From positions 434,001-498,000 of the forward strand of contig NZ_CP124050.1 in the NCBI RefSeq assembly GCF_030440365.1: DNA of 64,000 bases. Reading direction: 5' to 3'. The DNA is from [Borrelia] lusitaniae. GTDB lineage: Bacteria > Spirochaetota > Spirochaetia > Borreliales > Borreliaceae. The stretch's first letter is position 1, and each line of letters starts with the position of its first letter. A model generated the notes under the pieces. It was given only the letters and a program-made list of their open reading frames with translations, was not told the origin of the DNA and made no database searches. Positions 27,429 through 37,600 of this stretch are shown here, piece by piece. The translations under genes and the position numbers were made by a program.

Positions 27429-27457
27429 TTGACAATTGCATTTATATACTATACCAT
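27429..27457 (+). promoter_or_regulatory. Possible promoter of rpmH-rnpA-yidC operon
   Basis: TTGACA (27429-27434) begins six bases after the DUF721 gene's stop. TACCAT lies 17 bases on (27452-27457); TATACC at 15-base spacing is an alternative -10. The consensus -35 is clear but the -10 is weak. Confidence 0.45.
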
Positions 27458-27513
27458 GGTAGTGTTCAATTTGCAGCTTAGCAGCGAGAAATTGTTTTTA
27501 ATGGAGGAGCGTT

Positions 27514-27669
27514 TTGAAAAGGACTTATCAGCCTAGTCGTGTTAAAAGAAATAGAAAATTTGGGTTTAGAGCTAGAATGAAGACTAAAGGTGGAAGACTT
27601 ATTCTTGCAAGACGAAGAGCAAAAGGAAGAATAAAATTAACTGTTTCTGATGAAAAAAAGAAATATTAG
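27514..27669 (+). CDS. rpmH: 50S ribosomal protein L34
   Basis: A 51-residue, very basic protein starting at [23 protein letters not shown] is the universal L34 start, then [23 protein letters not shown] lies 9 bases before the TTG. An ATG at 27501 is out of frame, so the TTG start is firm. It overlaps rnpA by 20 bases, the usual tight rpmH-rnpA pairing next to the origin. Confidence 0.97.
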   Translation: MKRTYQPSRVKRNRKFGFRARMKTKGGRLILARRRAKGRIKLTVSDEKKKY

Positions 27670-27985
27670 TCTAAAATCAAAAATAGAAATTCAAAAAATT
27701 TTCAAAGAAGGCAATCTGATTAGATTTAGTAATCTCAATCTAAAAATGTTCTTTAAATCAAATCATTTGATTTATTCTAGACTTCTTGTTACCTTTTCTA
27801 AAAGTTTTAGAGGGTCTGTTAAAAGGAATCGTGTTAGAAGGCTTTTTAAAGAAGCTTTTAGGAAAAGGTTAGAATTGCTAGAAGGTAAAGCTATAGATAT
27901 TATTTTTGTAGTTGCTTGTAGCAGGGCGAATTTGACGTATTTTAGCATTGAATCTCTTATGAAAAGCTTAGTTTTAATGGTGTGA
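27650..27985 (+). CDS. rnpA: Ribonuclease P protein component
   Basis: A 111-residue basic protein that helps the RNase P RNA trim tRNA 5' ends. The hallmark [18 protein letters not shown] (RNR motif) is at about residues 57-74, and the start [20 protein letters not shown] is typical. It begins inside rpmH, overlapping by 20 bases, and yidC starts 9 bases after it. The RNase P RNA gene is not in the window. Confidence 0.95.
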   Translation: MKKRNISLKSKIEIQKIFKEGNLIRFSNLNLKMFFKSNHLIYSRLLVTFSKSFRGSVKRNRVRRLFKEAFRKRLELLEGKAIDIIFVVACSRANLTYFSIESLMKSLVLMV

Positions 27986-27994
27986 GGGGCATAA

Positions 27995-29629
27995 GTGAAT
28001 CAAAGTAAAAAAATTTTAAAAACGGTTTATTTAGCTTTATTTTTAATAGGTCTTTTTATGCTTATTAATGATATTTTTTCTTCTAGCATGTTAAGTTTTA
28101 AGTCTTCTGAAAAGGAAGTGCAGTTTGATTTAAACAAAAGTTTTGATGATAATGAAATGCTTTTAGGTAAAAGCAATAGCTTTAATTTGATTAACAATTC
28201 TCAAGATATTATTGTAGAAACAGGGATATATTTTGCTACTTTTTCAACATTTAGGGGAAATTTGGTTTCATTAAAGCTTAAAAATCATTTAAATTTGGAA
28301 AAAGATCCTATAGATTTGATTAATATTGACTATAAAAATGAAACTTTTTTCGATGTTAGTTTTGACTATTTAGTAGAGGATTTGTTTTTGTATAAAAAAA
28401 TAGATGATTTTAATCATGAATTTAAAGCTTATTTTAAAAATGATGGCAAAACTTATGAATATGTAAAAAAGTATACATTTTCTAAAAAAAATGAATACTT
28501 GATTAAATTTGAAGTTACTGTAAACGGTCTTGAGGATTACAACTTATTTGATATTGATTCTTATAGAATTATTCTTAGTTCTGAGATTGAAAGGTTGAGC
28601 GATAAAGCTAAGCTGCAATATAATAATTATTTATCTCAAATAATTTATTATGACAATAAGCTTAAATATGGTAAAGATGGGCTAAGGATTAGCAATCCTA
28701 AATGGGTTGGTTCTAGCACTAAATATTTTGGGGTGTTGGTTTCTAAAGAAAATATGGAGGTTGAGTTTAAGAAGGAAAGAGGAATTCTTAAGTCGTTTAT
28801 TGTTAACAATATTATAAATAAAAAAAACATTAGTGATGAGTTTTTTATTTACGCTGGACCTAAGGATAATAGATATCTAGACATTTTTGACAAGAATAGC
28901 GAGAATACCTTTGGTTTATCTGATATGGCTTTTAGAATGTCGGTAGAAAAGAGTTTGTGGTATTTGATTCAAGTTCCTATGCAGATGATAATGCAAATTT
29001 TTTATGATGTTATGCCTAATTGGGGGCTTTCAATTATTTTTTTGACAATTGTTGTTAGAATACTTATATTTCCTTTGACATTTAAGGGATTTAGAGCTAC
29101 TGCTGAGCTTTCCAAACTTCAACCTAAAATGAAAGAACTTCAAGCAAAATTTAAGCATGATCCTAAGAGGCTGAATGAAGAGATGGGAAGGCTTTATAAA
29201 GAAGAAGGAGTTAATCCTCTTGGAGGGTGTCTTCCTGTAATTTTGCAGCTTCCTATATTTTTTGCTCTTTATTCACTTGTAAATAATTTATTTTTATTAA
29301 GAGGAGCTAGTTTTATTCCAGGATGGATTGATGATTTATCTATTGGTGACAGTATATATCATTTTGGATATAAGCTTTACTTTGTTTCTTGGACTGATAT
29401 TAGAATTTTGCCTTTTATTATGATGTTTACTCAATTGGGATCTACAATTGTTAGTTCTAATATTGATTTAAAAAATCTTGGAGCTCAACAGAAGTTTTTA
29501 TATTTTGGAATGCCTATTATGTTTTTTTTCATACTTTACAATATGCCATCAGGGCTTTTGATATATTGGATTACAACAAATATTTTTACTATTTTGCAAC
29601 AATATTATATAAAGATACATTTGTCTTAA
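27995..29629 (+). CDS. yidC: Membrane protein insertase YidC
   Basis: A 544-residue insertase for inner-membrane proteins, with a GTG start. The first helix is at residues 8-25, followed by a large periplasmic domain up to about 310, as in Gram-negative YidC. The conserved core starts at [20 protein letters not shown], with the groove Arg in [10 protein letters not shown]. It continues with [40 protein letters not shown], and a last helix near [19 protein letters not shown]. It is followed 13 bases later by jag, its usual partner. Confidence 0.96.
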   Translation: MNQSKKILKTVYLALFLIGLFMLINDIFSSSMLSFKSSEKEVQFDLNKSFDDNEMLLGKSNSFNLINNSQDIIVETGIYFATFSTFRGNLVSLKLKNHLNLEKDPIDLINIDYKNETFFDVSFDYLVEDLFLYKKIDDFNHEFKAYFKNDGKTYEYVKKYTFSKKNEYLIKFEVTVNGLEDYNLFDIDSYRIILSSEIERLSDKAKLQYNNYLSQIIYYDNKLKYGKDGLRISNPKWVGSSTKYFGVLVSKENMEVEFKKERGILKSFIVNNIINKKNISDEFFIYAGPKDNRYLDIFDKNSENTFGLSDMAFRMSVEKSLWYLIQVPMQMIMQIFYDVMPNWGLSIIFLTIVVRILIFPLTFKGFRATAELSKLQPKMKELQAKFKHDPKRLNEEMGRLYKEEGVNPLGGCLPVILQLPIFFALYSLVNNLFLLRGASFIPGWIDDLSIGDSIYHFGYKLYFVSWTDIRILPFIMMFTQLGSTIVSSNIDLKNLGAQQKFLYFGMPIMFFFILYNMPSGLLIYWITTNIFTILQQYYIKIHLS

Positions 29630-29642
29630 AAGGGGGAGTAGT

Positions 29643-30371
29643 ATGAGCTATGAATTTTACGGAAAAACCGAACAAGAAGCAATAAAGAAAGCGATGAGAG
29701 ATCTTGAATTAAAAGAAGGTGAGTTTGATGTAGAAATTTTAGATAAAGAAAGGGTTGGATTTTTATTCAAGAAAGAAATGATTAAAATAAGAGTTTCTCC
29801 TCATGTAAATGAGGTCAAAAAAGACGGATTTGAAATTAAAGTTGGGGATGAAATTTGTAATAAAATTTTAGAATTTGTAAAAGAAATGCTAATTAAAATG
29901 GGATATTCTGTAAACTTGACAATAGAGCCCAAAGAAGGAGGGCATATTAAGATTTCTATTGAGACAGATAGTCCAAATATTTTGATTGGACGAGAGGGTA
30001 AAAATTTAGATTCTTTGCAGCTTTTGACAAATGTTTATACCTCTAGGCTTATTAGTGAAACTGGTCCTTTTAATAGAGTGATATTGGATATTGGAGATTA
30101 TAGAGAACGATTTAAATCTAGGTTTATTAATTTAGCAATAAACTCTTTTCATAAAGTAAAAAGAACTAGACGTTCTATTTTGTTGCCATCAATGAATCCT
30201 TTTGAAAGAAGAATTATTCATACAACTTTAAATCGTTATAGTGATATAAAAACTGAAAGCGAGGGTGATGGAAATATAAAAAGAATAAGAGTTTCTTATG
30301 TCAGAAACAATAGATACGGCAACAATAATTCTTGCAGTTATCAAAAAAGAGATTTTGGTTTTAAAAAATAG
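29643..30371 (+). CDS. jag: Jag/KhpB-type RNA-binding protein
   Basis: A 242-residue cytosolic protein with the three typical parts. The Jag N-terminal domain is at residues 1-50 (YGKTEQEAIKKAMRDLEL). A KH domain at about 90-155 has ILIGREGKNLDSLQLLTN, a GxxG-like loop. An R3H domain at 160-225 has LPSMNPFERRIIHTTLN. It binds RNA and is linked to cell-wall and division control in Firmicutes. GGGGGAG precedes the ATG. A poly-Asn and basic tail (residues 225-242) follows. Confidence 0.92.
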   Translation: MSYEFYGKTEQEAIKKAMRDLELKEGEFDVEILDKERVGFLFKKEMIKIRVSPHVNEVKKDGFEIKVGDEICNKILEFVKEMLIKMGYSVNLTIEPKEGGHIKISIETDSPNILIGREGKNLDSLQLLTNVYTSRLISETGPFNRVILDIGDYRERFKSRFINLAINSFHKVKRTRRSILLPSMNPFERRIIHTTLNRYSDIKTESEGDGNIKRIRVSYVRNNRYGNNNSCSYQKRDFGFKK

Positions 30372-30416
30372 ATTGATGGTGTTAATTTGTATGAAATTTT
30401 AAAGAGGAATGATAAT

Positions 30417-31484
30417 ATGAAGATTTTTTTAACCGGAATTGCGGGGTTTATTGGATTTCATGTAGCTAAAAAGCTTGTAGAAGAAGGACATGAAGTTTTG
30501 GGTGTAGACATATTAAATGATTATTATGAAGTCAAATTTAAGCATGAAAGATTAGAGGCTTTGGGTTTTTGCTCTAAGAATGTCAAAACTCATAATATTG
30601 TTAAGAGTGAAAAATATAATAATTTATCTTTTGCTTATTTTGATATACTAGATAAAGATAAACTACTAGAACTTTTTAAAGAGTATAAGTTTACACACGT
30701 TTGTCATTTGGCTGCTCAAGCAGGTATTAGAGATAGTCTTGAAAATCCTGATAGCTATGTTTCAATAAATATTGTTGGGTTTTTTAATGTTTTAGATGTA
30801 TGCAGAGTTTATAAAGAAAACATCAAGCATTTTGTTTATGCCTCTACGTCATCAGTTTATGGTATAAATGAGAATATGCCGTCTAGTGAAGATTCTATTA
30901 CGGATCATCCTTTAAATTTATATGCGGCTAGTAAAAAATCTAATGAGATGATAGCTCATGCTTATAGTGCGTCTTTTAATATTCCCACAACAGGACTTAG
31001 ATTTTTTACAGTTTATGGAACTTATGGAAGGCCCGATATGGCTTTGTATTTATTTGCAGATGGAATTAAAAACGGCAAGTCCATTAATATTTTTAACAAT
31101 GGGAATATGGCTAGAGATTTTACATATGTGAGTGATATTGCAAACGGTGTTTACAAGGTGCTGAAAAATCCGGCTAAGAGTGATTGTCATTTTGATGTTA
31201 AAAATCCAAATTCGTCAACATCTTCTTTTCCTTACAGAATATATAATATAGGAACTGGACATGCAACTAAATTGTTAGATTTTATTAAAGAGCTTGAGGC
31301 GAATTTTGATAAAAAGGCTTTAAAAAATTATATGCCTATGCAAAAAGCAGATGTTGTGGAAAGTTGTTGTGATATTTTAAAGCTTAAAAATGATGTGGGG
31401 TATGAGGCTAAAATTTCTATTAAAGAAGGAATAAAAGAATTTTCCCAGTGGTACAAAATATTAGAGCCTGCTGATAAGGTTTGA
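30417..31484 (+). CDS. NAD-dependent nucleotide-sugar epimerase (GalE/UDP-glucuronate epimerase type)
   Basis: A 355-residue short-chain dehydrogenase/reductase of the extended class. GIAGFIGFHVAKKL is the Rossmann GxxGxxG, LAAQAGIRDSLENP and STSSVYG are typical, and YAASKKSNE holds the catalytic Tyr and Lys. TGLRFFTVYGTYGRPDMALY matches UDP-glucuronate 4-epimerases. I chose the ATG at 30417, which has AGAGG upstream; a TTG at 30387 is open but unlikely. The donor sugar and the product are unknown, and Borrelia has no LPS, so a glycolipid or peptidoglycan-linked use is only a guess. Confidence 0.88.
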   Translation: MKIFLTGIAGFIGFHVAKKLVEEGHEVLGVDILNDYYEVKFKHERLEALGFCSKNVKTHNIVKSEKYNNLSFAYFDILDKDKLLELFKEYKFTHVCHLAAQAGIRDSLENPDSYVSINIVGFFNVLDVCRVYKENIKHFVYASTSSVYGINENMPSSEDSITDHPLNLYAASKKSNEMIAHAYSASFNIPTTGLRFFTVYGTYGRPDMALYLFADGIKNGKSINIFNNGNMARDFTYVSDIANGVYKVLKNPAKSDCHFDVKNPNSSTSSFPYRIYNIGTGHATKLLDFIKELEANFDKKALKNYMPMQKADVVESCCDILKLKNDVGYEAKISIKEGIKEFSQWYKILEPADKV

Positions 31485-31497
31485 TTTTAAACCTTAT
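31474..31497. terminator. Possible terminator after epimerase gene
   Basis: ATAAGGTTT and AAACCTTAT pair perfectly over 9 bases around a 6-base loop, overlapping the stop codon. No clean T-run follows, so termination is plausible but weak. Confidence 0.4.
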
Positions 31498-31646
31498 TAT
31501 GCAAAATGATGTTTTTTAAATAAATTTTATGTTTGTTTTTGGTTCAATAATTATTGGTTGATTTAAATTCAATTTTACTTCTTAGGTGTATAATTTATTA
31601 TAGGCATTTGATAAAAGAAAGAATAAAATAGAAAGGAGTGATATAA

Positions 31647-32726
31647 ATGGGTGTTTTAGACAAGATTAAACCGGGTGTAGTTTATGGAAAAGAACTGCAT
31701 TCTTTATATGAAATATGTAAAAAGGAAGGATTTGCTATTCCTTCTATTAATTGTATAGGAACAAATTCTATTAATGCAGTTTTGGAGGCAGCAAAAGAAA
31801 TTAATTCTCCTATTATGATACAATTTTCCAATAGTGGTTCTGCTTTTATTTCTGGAAAAGGCTTGAAGATGGAAAAACCACAAGGGGTTTCAATAGTTGG
31901 AGCTATTTCTGGTGCTATGCATGTTCATTTGATGGCAGAGCATTATGGTGTTCCTGTTGTTCTTCATACTGATCATTGTGCTAAAAATTTGCTTCCTTGG
32001 GTTGAAGGACTTTTAGAGTACGGTGAGAAATACTATAGTCAGCACAAAAAGCCATTATTTTCTTCACACATGTTGGATTTGTCAGAAGAACCTATTAAAG
32101 AAAATATTGAAATTTCTAAAAAATTCTTAGAAAGAATGGCAAAAATTGAAATGTTTTTAGAAATAGAGCTTGGGATTACGGGTGGAGAAGAGGATGGAGT
32201 TGACAATTCAGATAGAGCTTTGCACGAACTATTTTCTACCCCTGAGGATATTTATTATGGATATTCAGAACTTTTAAAGATTAGCCCAAATTTTCAGATT
32301 GCAGCAGCTTTTGGAAATGTTCATGGAGTATATAAACCGGGGAATGTTAAACTTACTCCAAAAGTGTTAAGGGATGGCCAAGATTATGTTATATCAAAAA
32401 CAGGAGTAAGTATTGCTAAGCCAGTTTCTTATGTTTTTCATGGAGGTTCTGGATCTACAATTGATGAGATTAATGAGGCACTTTCTTATGGAGTTGTAAA
32501 GATGAATATTGATACAGATACACAGTGGGCTGCCTGGGAGGGTGTTTTAAATTATTACAAAAAAAATGAAAACCGATTACAAAGTCAATTGGGAGATGGC
32601 AAGGACATTGATATCCCAAATAAGAAATTTTATGATCCAAGAGTTTGGTTAAGAGAAGCTGAAGTTTCCATGAAAGATCGTGTGAAGATTGCATGCAAAA
32701 ATCTTAATAATATTAATAGGAATTAA
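31647..32726 (+). CDS. fba: Class II fructose-bisphosphate aldolase
   Basis: A 359-residue zinc enzyme of glycolysis that splits fructose 1,6-bisphosphate. Zinc ligands are visible in VVLHTDHCAKNLLPW, in FGNVHGVYKPGNV, and in VSYVFHGGSGST; LEIELGITGGEEDGVDN carries the usual loop residues. Length fits the E. coli-type class II branch. AAAGGAG lies 9 bases before the ATG. Glycolysis is the main energy route in Borrelia. It is a single-gene unit with a terminator hairpin 27 bases after the stop. Confidence 0.97.
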   Translation: MGVLDKIKPGVVYGKELHSLYEICKKEGFAIPSINCIGTNSINAVLEAAKEINSPIMIQFSNSGSAFISGKGLKMEKPQGVSIVGAISGAMHVHLMAEHYGVPVVLHTDHCAKNLLPWVEGLLEYGEKYYSQHKKPLFSSHMLDLSEEPIKENIEISKKFLERMAKIEMFLEIELGITGGEEDGVDNSDRALHELFSTPEDIYYGYSELLKISPNFQIAAAFGNVHGVYKPGNVKLTPKVLRDGQDYVISKTGVSIAKPVSYVFHGGSGSTIDEINEALSYGVVKMNIDTDTQWAAWEGVLNYYKKNENRLQSQLGDGKDIDIPNKKFYDPRVWLREAEVSMKDRVKIACKNLNNINRN

Positions 32727-32752
32727 ATAAAAATTCACTAATTTTTATTTGC

Positions 32753-32779
32753 AAGCTGCTTTTTGAGCGGCTTTTTTTA
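32753..32779 (+). terminator. Rho-independent terminator of fba
   Basis: AAGCTGC (32753-32759) pairs with GCGGCTT (32766-32772), one G-T pair included, and a T-run follows directly. This is the clearest terminator in the window. Confidence 0.8.
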
Positions 32780-33144
32780 TTATTCTATTATGTTTTAGAT
32801 ATTGAATTATAAAATTATTTATTTAGTTATCTTTATTTGCTTATTTTTTGAGAACCTAAATAAATATTAGTTTATTTTTTAAAAGATTTAGTTAAATACT
32901 GTGTTTGTTGGGCTATTCTGATTGAAGAAGGAAACAATTAAGATTGTTTCCAGACTTTAAAAAAGTATTTTGTTTTGGATTGCCTTTATGTGTTTTTTAT
33001 AGTGTTTGTTGTGTGTGTAAATTAAACTTGAGTTTTGAGATTTAATTTCTTGAAATAATAGCAGGCTATTTAAAAATACCAAGGAAGGCAGCTTAACTGA
33101 TTTTTATAGTTTTAAAGATGTATGGCATAAGTTATATTATGAAT
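32780..33144. other. Intergenic stretch between fba and aspS
   Basis: About 365 bases without a gene. It contains one perfect 9-bp hairpin, GGAAACAAT (32930-32938) with ATTGTTTCC (32943-32951). It lies downstream of the minus-strand aspS block and could end that transcript; a T-rich tail follows on the minus strand. Nothing else stands out. Confidence 0.5.
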
Positions 33145-34905
33145 TTAAGCCTCATCAGCAACAATGTTGATTCCCAGTTCTTTGAGTTGTTCATTTGAGA
33201 TTTTAGAAGGGGAGTTATCAAGAGGACTTGCCGCAAAAGAATTCTTGGGGAATAGTATTACATCTTTTATTGAAGTTGATTTTGTCATTAGCATTATTAG
33301 CCTATCAATACCAATTGCAATACCACCATGATTAGGAGCTCCATATTCTAATGCTTTTAGAAAAAATCCAAATCTATCCTCCAATTTTTCTTCTTTAAGT
33401 CCTATTATGTTAAAAATTCTTTGTTGAAGTTCTTTATTATGTATTCTAATTGAGCCTGAACCAAGTTCTACGCCATTTAAAACAAGATCGTAAATTTCGC
33501 CTATGGTTTTGTTTGGGTTTTTTTCTAAATTGGCAATATATTGCTTTTTGGGAAGCGAGAACATGTGGTGAGCTGGTGTATAACTTTTTGTATTTTCGTC
33601 ATATTCAAATAGTGGAAAGTCATAGACCCATAGAAATTCAAATTTATTTTCATCTATTAATCCAAGATCGTTTGCAATTTTTATTCTAATTTGACCCATT
33701 GCTTTGCAAGCAGTTTCCCATTTGTTATTAGCTGTAAAGAAAATTATGTCGTTATTTTCTAAAGAATAGGCTTTTATTAATTGCTGTTCTTCTGTTTTTA
33801 AAAATTTTGCAATTCCCCCAGAAAATTTATTGTTTTCAATTTTTGTAAAATAAAGCCCTTGTGTTTTGTAAAGTTTTGCAATTTCTTCTAAATTATTTAT
33901 TTTTGCTCTTGAAAACTTATCGGCTTTATCTTTTACTATCAAAATTTTAATTGAGCCTTTATTTTTTAGAGTATCTTTGAATACATTGAATTCAGAATTT
34001 TTTAGATTGCGGTTTATATCTTGTAATACAAGTTCAAATCTAGTATCTGGTTTGTCGCTTCCATATTTGTTCATTGCTTTTTTGTATGTTATTTTTTTGA
34101 ATTTTTTAGGTAAGTTAATATTAAGGCAATTTTTAAATATTAAGAAAAGCATATTTTCTATCAATTTAAAAATGTCTTTTTTTTTGACAAAGCTCATTTC
34201 AAGATCAAGCTGTGTGAACTCTGGTTGTCTGTCTCCTCTTGAATCTTCGTCTCTATAGCAACGGGCTATTTGAAAGTATTTATCAAATCCTGCTATCATT
34301 ATAAGCTGTTTGTAAAGTTGTGGAGATTGAGGTAATGCATAAAAAGATCCTTTGTGAATTCTTGACGGAATTAAAAAATCTCTTGCGCCTTCTGGTGTTG
34401 ATTTTACAAAAGTTGGAGTTTCTAGTTCTAAAAACTTTCTTTTTACTAAAAAATTTCTAATAAGATGAGTAGCTTGACATCTTAAAATGATTTTATTTTT
34501 CAATGAATCTCTTCTTAAATCTAGGTATCTATATTTAAGTTTTGAGTTTTCGCTTGCATTATTGACATCTTCTATCATAAAAGGCAGCTCATTGCACTTT
34601 GAGATAATTTCAATGTTTTTTGTCAATATTTCAAACTCTCCTGTTTTCATATTTGAATTTATCATATTGGGAGGTCTTTTGGTCAATAATCCTTGAATTT
34701 TAATGCAATATTCAAGTTTTATTTTTTCTGCGATTTTTAAAAGGTGTTCTTCGGTTATTAGAACTTGAGCTGTTTCATATCTGTCTTTTATGCTTAGAAA
34801 AATAAATTTTCCATGGTGTCTAATTTTTTTTACCCAAGCATTTATTTCAACTTTTTTGTTTATCAATTTTTCATTCAATTCATTACATTTGATAACTTTA
34901 AACAT
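33145..34905 (-). CDS. aspS: Aspartyl-tRNA synthetase
   Basis: A 586-residue class II synthetase that charges tRNA-Asp. The N-terminal OB fold (residues 1-110) binds the anticodon. Motif 2 is [20 protein letters not shown], motif 3 is [13 protein letters not shown], and a bacterial GAD insert lies at about 280-400. [15 protein letters not shown] is the usual active-site entry. It sits four bases after the antiporter gene and ends a minus-strand block that opposes replication. Whether it is discriminating or also charges Asn cannot be read from here. Confidence 0.97.
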   Translation of the reverse strand: MFKVIKCNELNEKLINKKVEINAWVKKIRHHGKFIFLSIKDRYETAQVLITEEHLLKIAEKIKLEYCIKIQGLLTKRPPNMINSNMKTGEFEILTKNIEIISKCNELPFMIEDVNNASENSKLKYRYLDLRRDSLKNKIILRCQATHLIRNFLVKRKFLELETPTFVKSTPEGARDFLIPSRIHKGSFYALPQSPQLYKQLIMIAGFDKYFQIARCYRDEDSRGDRQPEFTQLDLEMSFVKKKDIFKLIENMLFLIFKNCLNINLPKKFKKITYKKAMNKYGSDKPDTRFELVLQDINRNLKNSEFNVFKDTLKNKGSIKILIVKDKADKFSRAKINNLEEIAKLYKTQGLYFTKIENNKFSGGIAKFLKTEEQQLIKAYSLENNDIIFFTANNKWETACKAMGQIRIKIANDLGLIDENKFEFLWVYDFPLFEYDENTKSYTPAHHMFSLPKKQYIANLEKNPNKTIGEIYDLVLNGVELGSGSIRIHNKELQQRIFNIIGLKEEKLEDRFGFFLKALEYGAPNHGGIAIGIDRLIMLMTKSTSIKDVILFPKNSFAASPLDNSPSKISNEQLKELGINIVADEA

Positions 34906-34908
34906 AAT

Positions 34909-37014
34909 TTAACTCACTATTATATTATAAATTTCTTTGTCTGTTTTTGCATTTAAAATTTCTTTTTTATATAGATCAATTTTGCCTACAACAGATGCCA
35001 AAATTTTAGGATAGTTAACATAATCTTTTGCTGGGCACAATATTAATATAAAAACATGGCTTAAATTCTTGTCAAGAGCATTAAAGTCAATTCCTTCGTG
35101 GCTTATTCCTATTGCAATATGTATTTTTGAAATTAAATTTGTTTTTAAATGAGGAATAGCAAAGCCTTCTTTTAGTGCAGTAGTAATTAATTTTTCTCTT
35201 TCCATTAAATCTTGGAATATTCTTTCTTTATCAATTTCAATGTTTATTACGCTTAGAAGTTCTTTTAGTACATCAGCCTTATTGCTTGCTTTTAGTTCTA
35301 GAATAATGTTTTCCTTTTTTATTCTTTTATTTAGGTTGATCTTACTAAGGATTTTATCATAATTTATTGAATAATCTAGTTTTTTTGCTCTCAAGGAGAC
35401 TGTTTCAACTTCTTTGGTTATTTTTTCTAGGTTTAGTATTGTTTCTCTAAAAAGATCTTGTATTATAATTAGGTGATTATTTGGGCATTCAAATGTGATT
35501 TTACTGCCTTCTCTTTTTATTGAGAAGGATATATTGTTTTTTCTTGCATTAATATATTGTGAAGAATCATTTTTAATTTGTTGAGTGAAAAATCCTTCTT
35601 TTCTTAATTCATTTTTAAAATCCCATATAAGAATTTTTGCTAAATTGTCATATTCAAATGATACGCATATGTGTGTATTTTGATCTATTGGCAGCTCTTT
35701 TTTAAGTCCACTTTTATTTATTTGGAATAAAAAGTTTATTATGGGTGTTGAAATGATTGTTGGCAAAAACACCATTATTATTATGATTCCAAATATTTTT
35801 TGGCTAATAAATCCTGAAGATAATGCTACATTTGCCATAATAAGTGAAACTTCTCCTCTTGGGATCATTCCGGTTGCAATTTTTAAGGCCCCAAGCTTAT
35901 TAAATCCTAAAAAGAGTGCTGGAATAAAGCAAAATATACTTTTGGTAATTATTGCTATTGCGCTAATTGCTGCTCCTAAAATAATAACTTCTTTTGAGAA
36001 TATTTCATTAATATCTGACATAAGTCCAATTGATGTAAAAAAGATTGGTATGAAAAATCTTTCAAAGATTGTTAGTTTATCTTGAATTACATATACAATG
36101 TCTGTTTTTGACATGGCAAGTCCAAATACATAAGCTCCAACAACAAAAGACATTCCTAGATTTTGGAAAATGCTTGCAATAGTAAGGGTTAAAGAGAGTG
36201 TTATTACGGTTGCTAAGGTAACGCTGTTTAATTTTTTTAACAGTCTTGAGAGTGTTTCTGATACATATATTAAAGAGAAAGTTAAGCATAACCAAATTAC
36301 TATGTTTTGAATTATGGTTTTTATTGAGCTTGTTATATCAAGATCTGATATAGATCTTGATATAGTTATTACACTTGTAAGCATAAGCATTGAAAGCACG
36401 TCATCAATTATTGAAGTTGAGATTATTGTCACTCCTTCTGAAGTACTCATTTTTTTCTTTGCTGAGAGTATGCTTGCTGCAATTCCTGCTGATGTTGGAG
36501 TTCCAATTATTCCAACAAAAAGCGAGGTTGGGCTTATCAGGGGAACGTTAAAAATTATGCTTGCCATTAGCACAAAACTTGTAAAGGTGCCAACAACTTC
36601 TATTATTCCAATAATTCCTCCGCGTGGCAAAAATTTGATAAATAATTTTAAATCAGTTTCAAGTCCTGCTGTGAAAAGCAATATTATTGAAGCTATGGTA
36701 GAGATTGCAAATATTTTTTCATCTATTAAATAATTTTCTCCAACTTGAGTTATCCCTAATGGAAATAATAAAGGTATTTGAATTTTTCCAAAAGCATTCG
36801 GACTTAGAATTATTCCCGCTGTTATTTGCCCTATTACTTTTGGAATCCCTATTTTTACTACTAGATTACCTAGTAGAATAGATGAGATTACAATGATTGC
36901 AAGACTCATGACAAAATATGACATTTTTGCCTCAATGTCATATTTTGTTGAGTATGAAAATAGAAAATTGGGCAAGTGTAGCAATATTGTTATGTATAAA
37001 TTTTTTTTGTTCAT
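34909..37014 (-). CDS. Cation/proton antiporter (CPA2 type) with C-terminal EIIA domain
   Basis: A 701-residue inner-membrane protein. Residues 30-430 give about 12-13 helices with CPA2 features such as IGQITAGIILSPNAFG, ILLFTAGLETDLKLF, GIIGTPTSAGIAASILS, and GMIPRGEVSLIMANVAL. The C-terminal 150 residues form a PTS EIIA-Ntr/Fru-like domain: LMEREKLITTALKEGFAIPH carries the phospho-accepting-type His. The linker has no known fold. The first 25 residues (LLHLPNFLFSYS) look like an extra signal segment, and a later Met31 start is possible. It overlaps the HPr-like gene by four bases (ATGA). Confidence 0.92.
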   Translation of the reverse strand: MNKKNLYITILLHLPNFLFSYSTKYDIEAKMSYFVMSLAIIVISSILLGNLVVKIGIPKVIGQITAGIILSPNAFGKIQIPLLFPLGITQVGENYLIDEKIFAISTIASIILLFTAGLETDLKLFIKFLPRGGIIGIIEVVGTFTSFVLMASIIFNVPLISPTSLFVGIIGTPTSAGIAASILSAKKKMSTSEGVTIISTSIIDDVLSMLMLTSVITISRSISDLDITSSIKTIIQNIVIWLCLTFSLIYVSETLSRLLKKLNSVTLATVITLSLTLTIASIFQNLGMSFVVGAYVFGLAMSKTDIVYVIQDKLTIFERFFIPIFFTSIGLMSDINEIFSKEVIILGAAISAIAIITKSIFCFIPALFLGFNKLGALKIATGMIPRGEVSLIMANVALSSGFISQKIFGIIIIMVFLPTIISTPIINFLFQINKSGLKKELPIDQNTHICVSFEYDNLAKILIWDFKNELRKEGFFTQQIKNDSSQYINARKNNISFSIKREGSKITFECPNNHLIIIQDLFRETILNLEKITKEVETVSLRAKKLDYSINYDKILSKINLNKRIKKENIILELKASNKADVLKELLSVINIEIDKERIFQDLMEREKLITTALKEGFAIPHLKTNLISKIHIAIGISHEGIDFNALDKNLSHVFILILCPAKDYVNYPKILASVVGKIDLYKKEILNAKTDKEIYNIIVS

Positions 37015-37289
37015 TTTTCAAGCTCTTTTGAAAAATTGTATTTTAGCAAGTTTAACAAATTTTTAATTACCCACAGTTCTTTTTTTTTGATGGCCGCTAT
37101 TACTTTTTTTTTGTATACTATTGCTAATCTGATAATTTCGATTTTAAACTTTTTGGTAGTTTTTCTGCCATCTTTTGTTGTTATTTTTGTATCACAGGAA
37201 GAGTGTTTATTTGTAAATTTAGCAATGATCTTTTCAGGCTTTGAATGTATTCCTTCTTTGTTTATTATTTTAAATTTTACTTCTTGCAT
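37011..37289 (-). CDS. HPr-like phosphocarrier protein
   Basis: A 92-residue protein with the HPr fold pattern. EGIHSKPEKIIAKF puts His15 in the phosphorylation position, but the usual Arg17 is Lys. The regulatory Ser46 region is replaced by a Lys-rich stretch (KDGRKTTKKFKI). It is therefore a divergent, NPr-like carrier rather than the sugar PTS HPr. Its neighbours, rpoN and hpf before it and an EIIA-bearing antiporter after it, support a regulatory phosphorelay. It overlaps the antiporter gene by four bases. Confidence 0.82.
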   Translation of the reverse strand: MQEVKFKIINKEGIHSKPEKIIAKFTNKHSSCDTKITTKDGRKTTKKFKIEIIRLAIVYKKKVIAAIKKKELWVIKNLLNLLKYNFSKELEK

Positions 37290-37306
37290 TTATTTTTTAC
37301 TTATCT

Positions 37307-37600
37307 TTATTTGTTGTTTTTTTTCTCTTTTTCTTTAGTTGCTGTTTTATAAAGTCTTTCTATTGCGCTATCAATAAGGTCTAGAAGTATTTTTCCATCT
37401 TCTCTTATATGTATTATTTTCCCCCAATTAAAGTGAATATGTGCGTCTAATTCAAAAAGCCCATGTTCTTTTTTAATTGTAATTTTTAAATTTTCTACAT
37501 GTTTTTTGATATGAGTATCAAATTTTTCTAGCTTTTTGAGAATATAAATTTTTTCACTCTCATTTAAGCTATAATTAACCGCTTGAATTTTAGGTTCCAT
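37307..37600 (-). CDS. hpf: Ribosome hibernation promoting factor HPF (short type)
   Basis: A 97-residue protein of the RaiA/HPF family, close to the 95 residues of short HPF. Features are the start IQAVNYSLNESEKIYILKKLEKFD, seen in part as NYSLNESEKIYILKKLEKFD, then KITIKKEHGLFELDAHIHF and LLDLIDSAIERLYKTATKEKEKK. It binds the 30S subunit at the mRNA and tRNA sites and idles ribosomes in starvation. It overlaps rpoN by 11 bases; hpf directly after rpoN is a widespread arrangement. Confidence 0.92.
   Translation of the reverse strand: MEPKIQAVNYSLNESEKIYILKKLEKFDTHIKKHVENLKITIKKEHGLFELDAHIHFNWGKIIHIREDGKILLDLIDSAIERLYKTATKEKEKKNNK

Noticed and set aside
36314..36733. 139-codon plus-strand frame opposite the antiporter gene
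   Set aside because: It is the antisense shadow of conserved membrane helices in the gene at 34909-37014.
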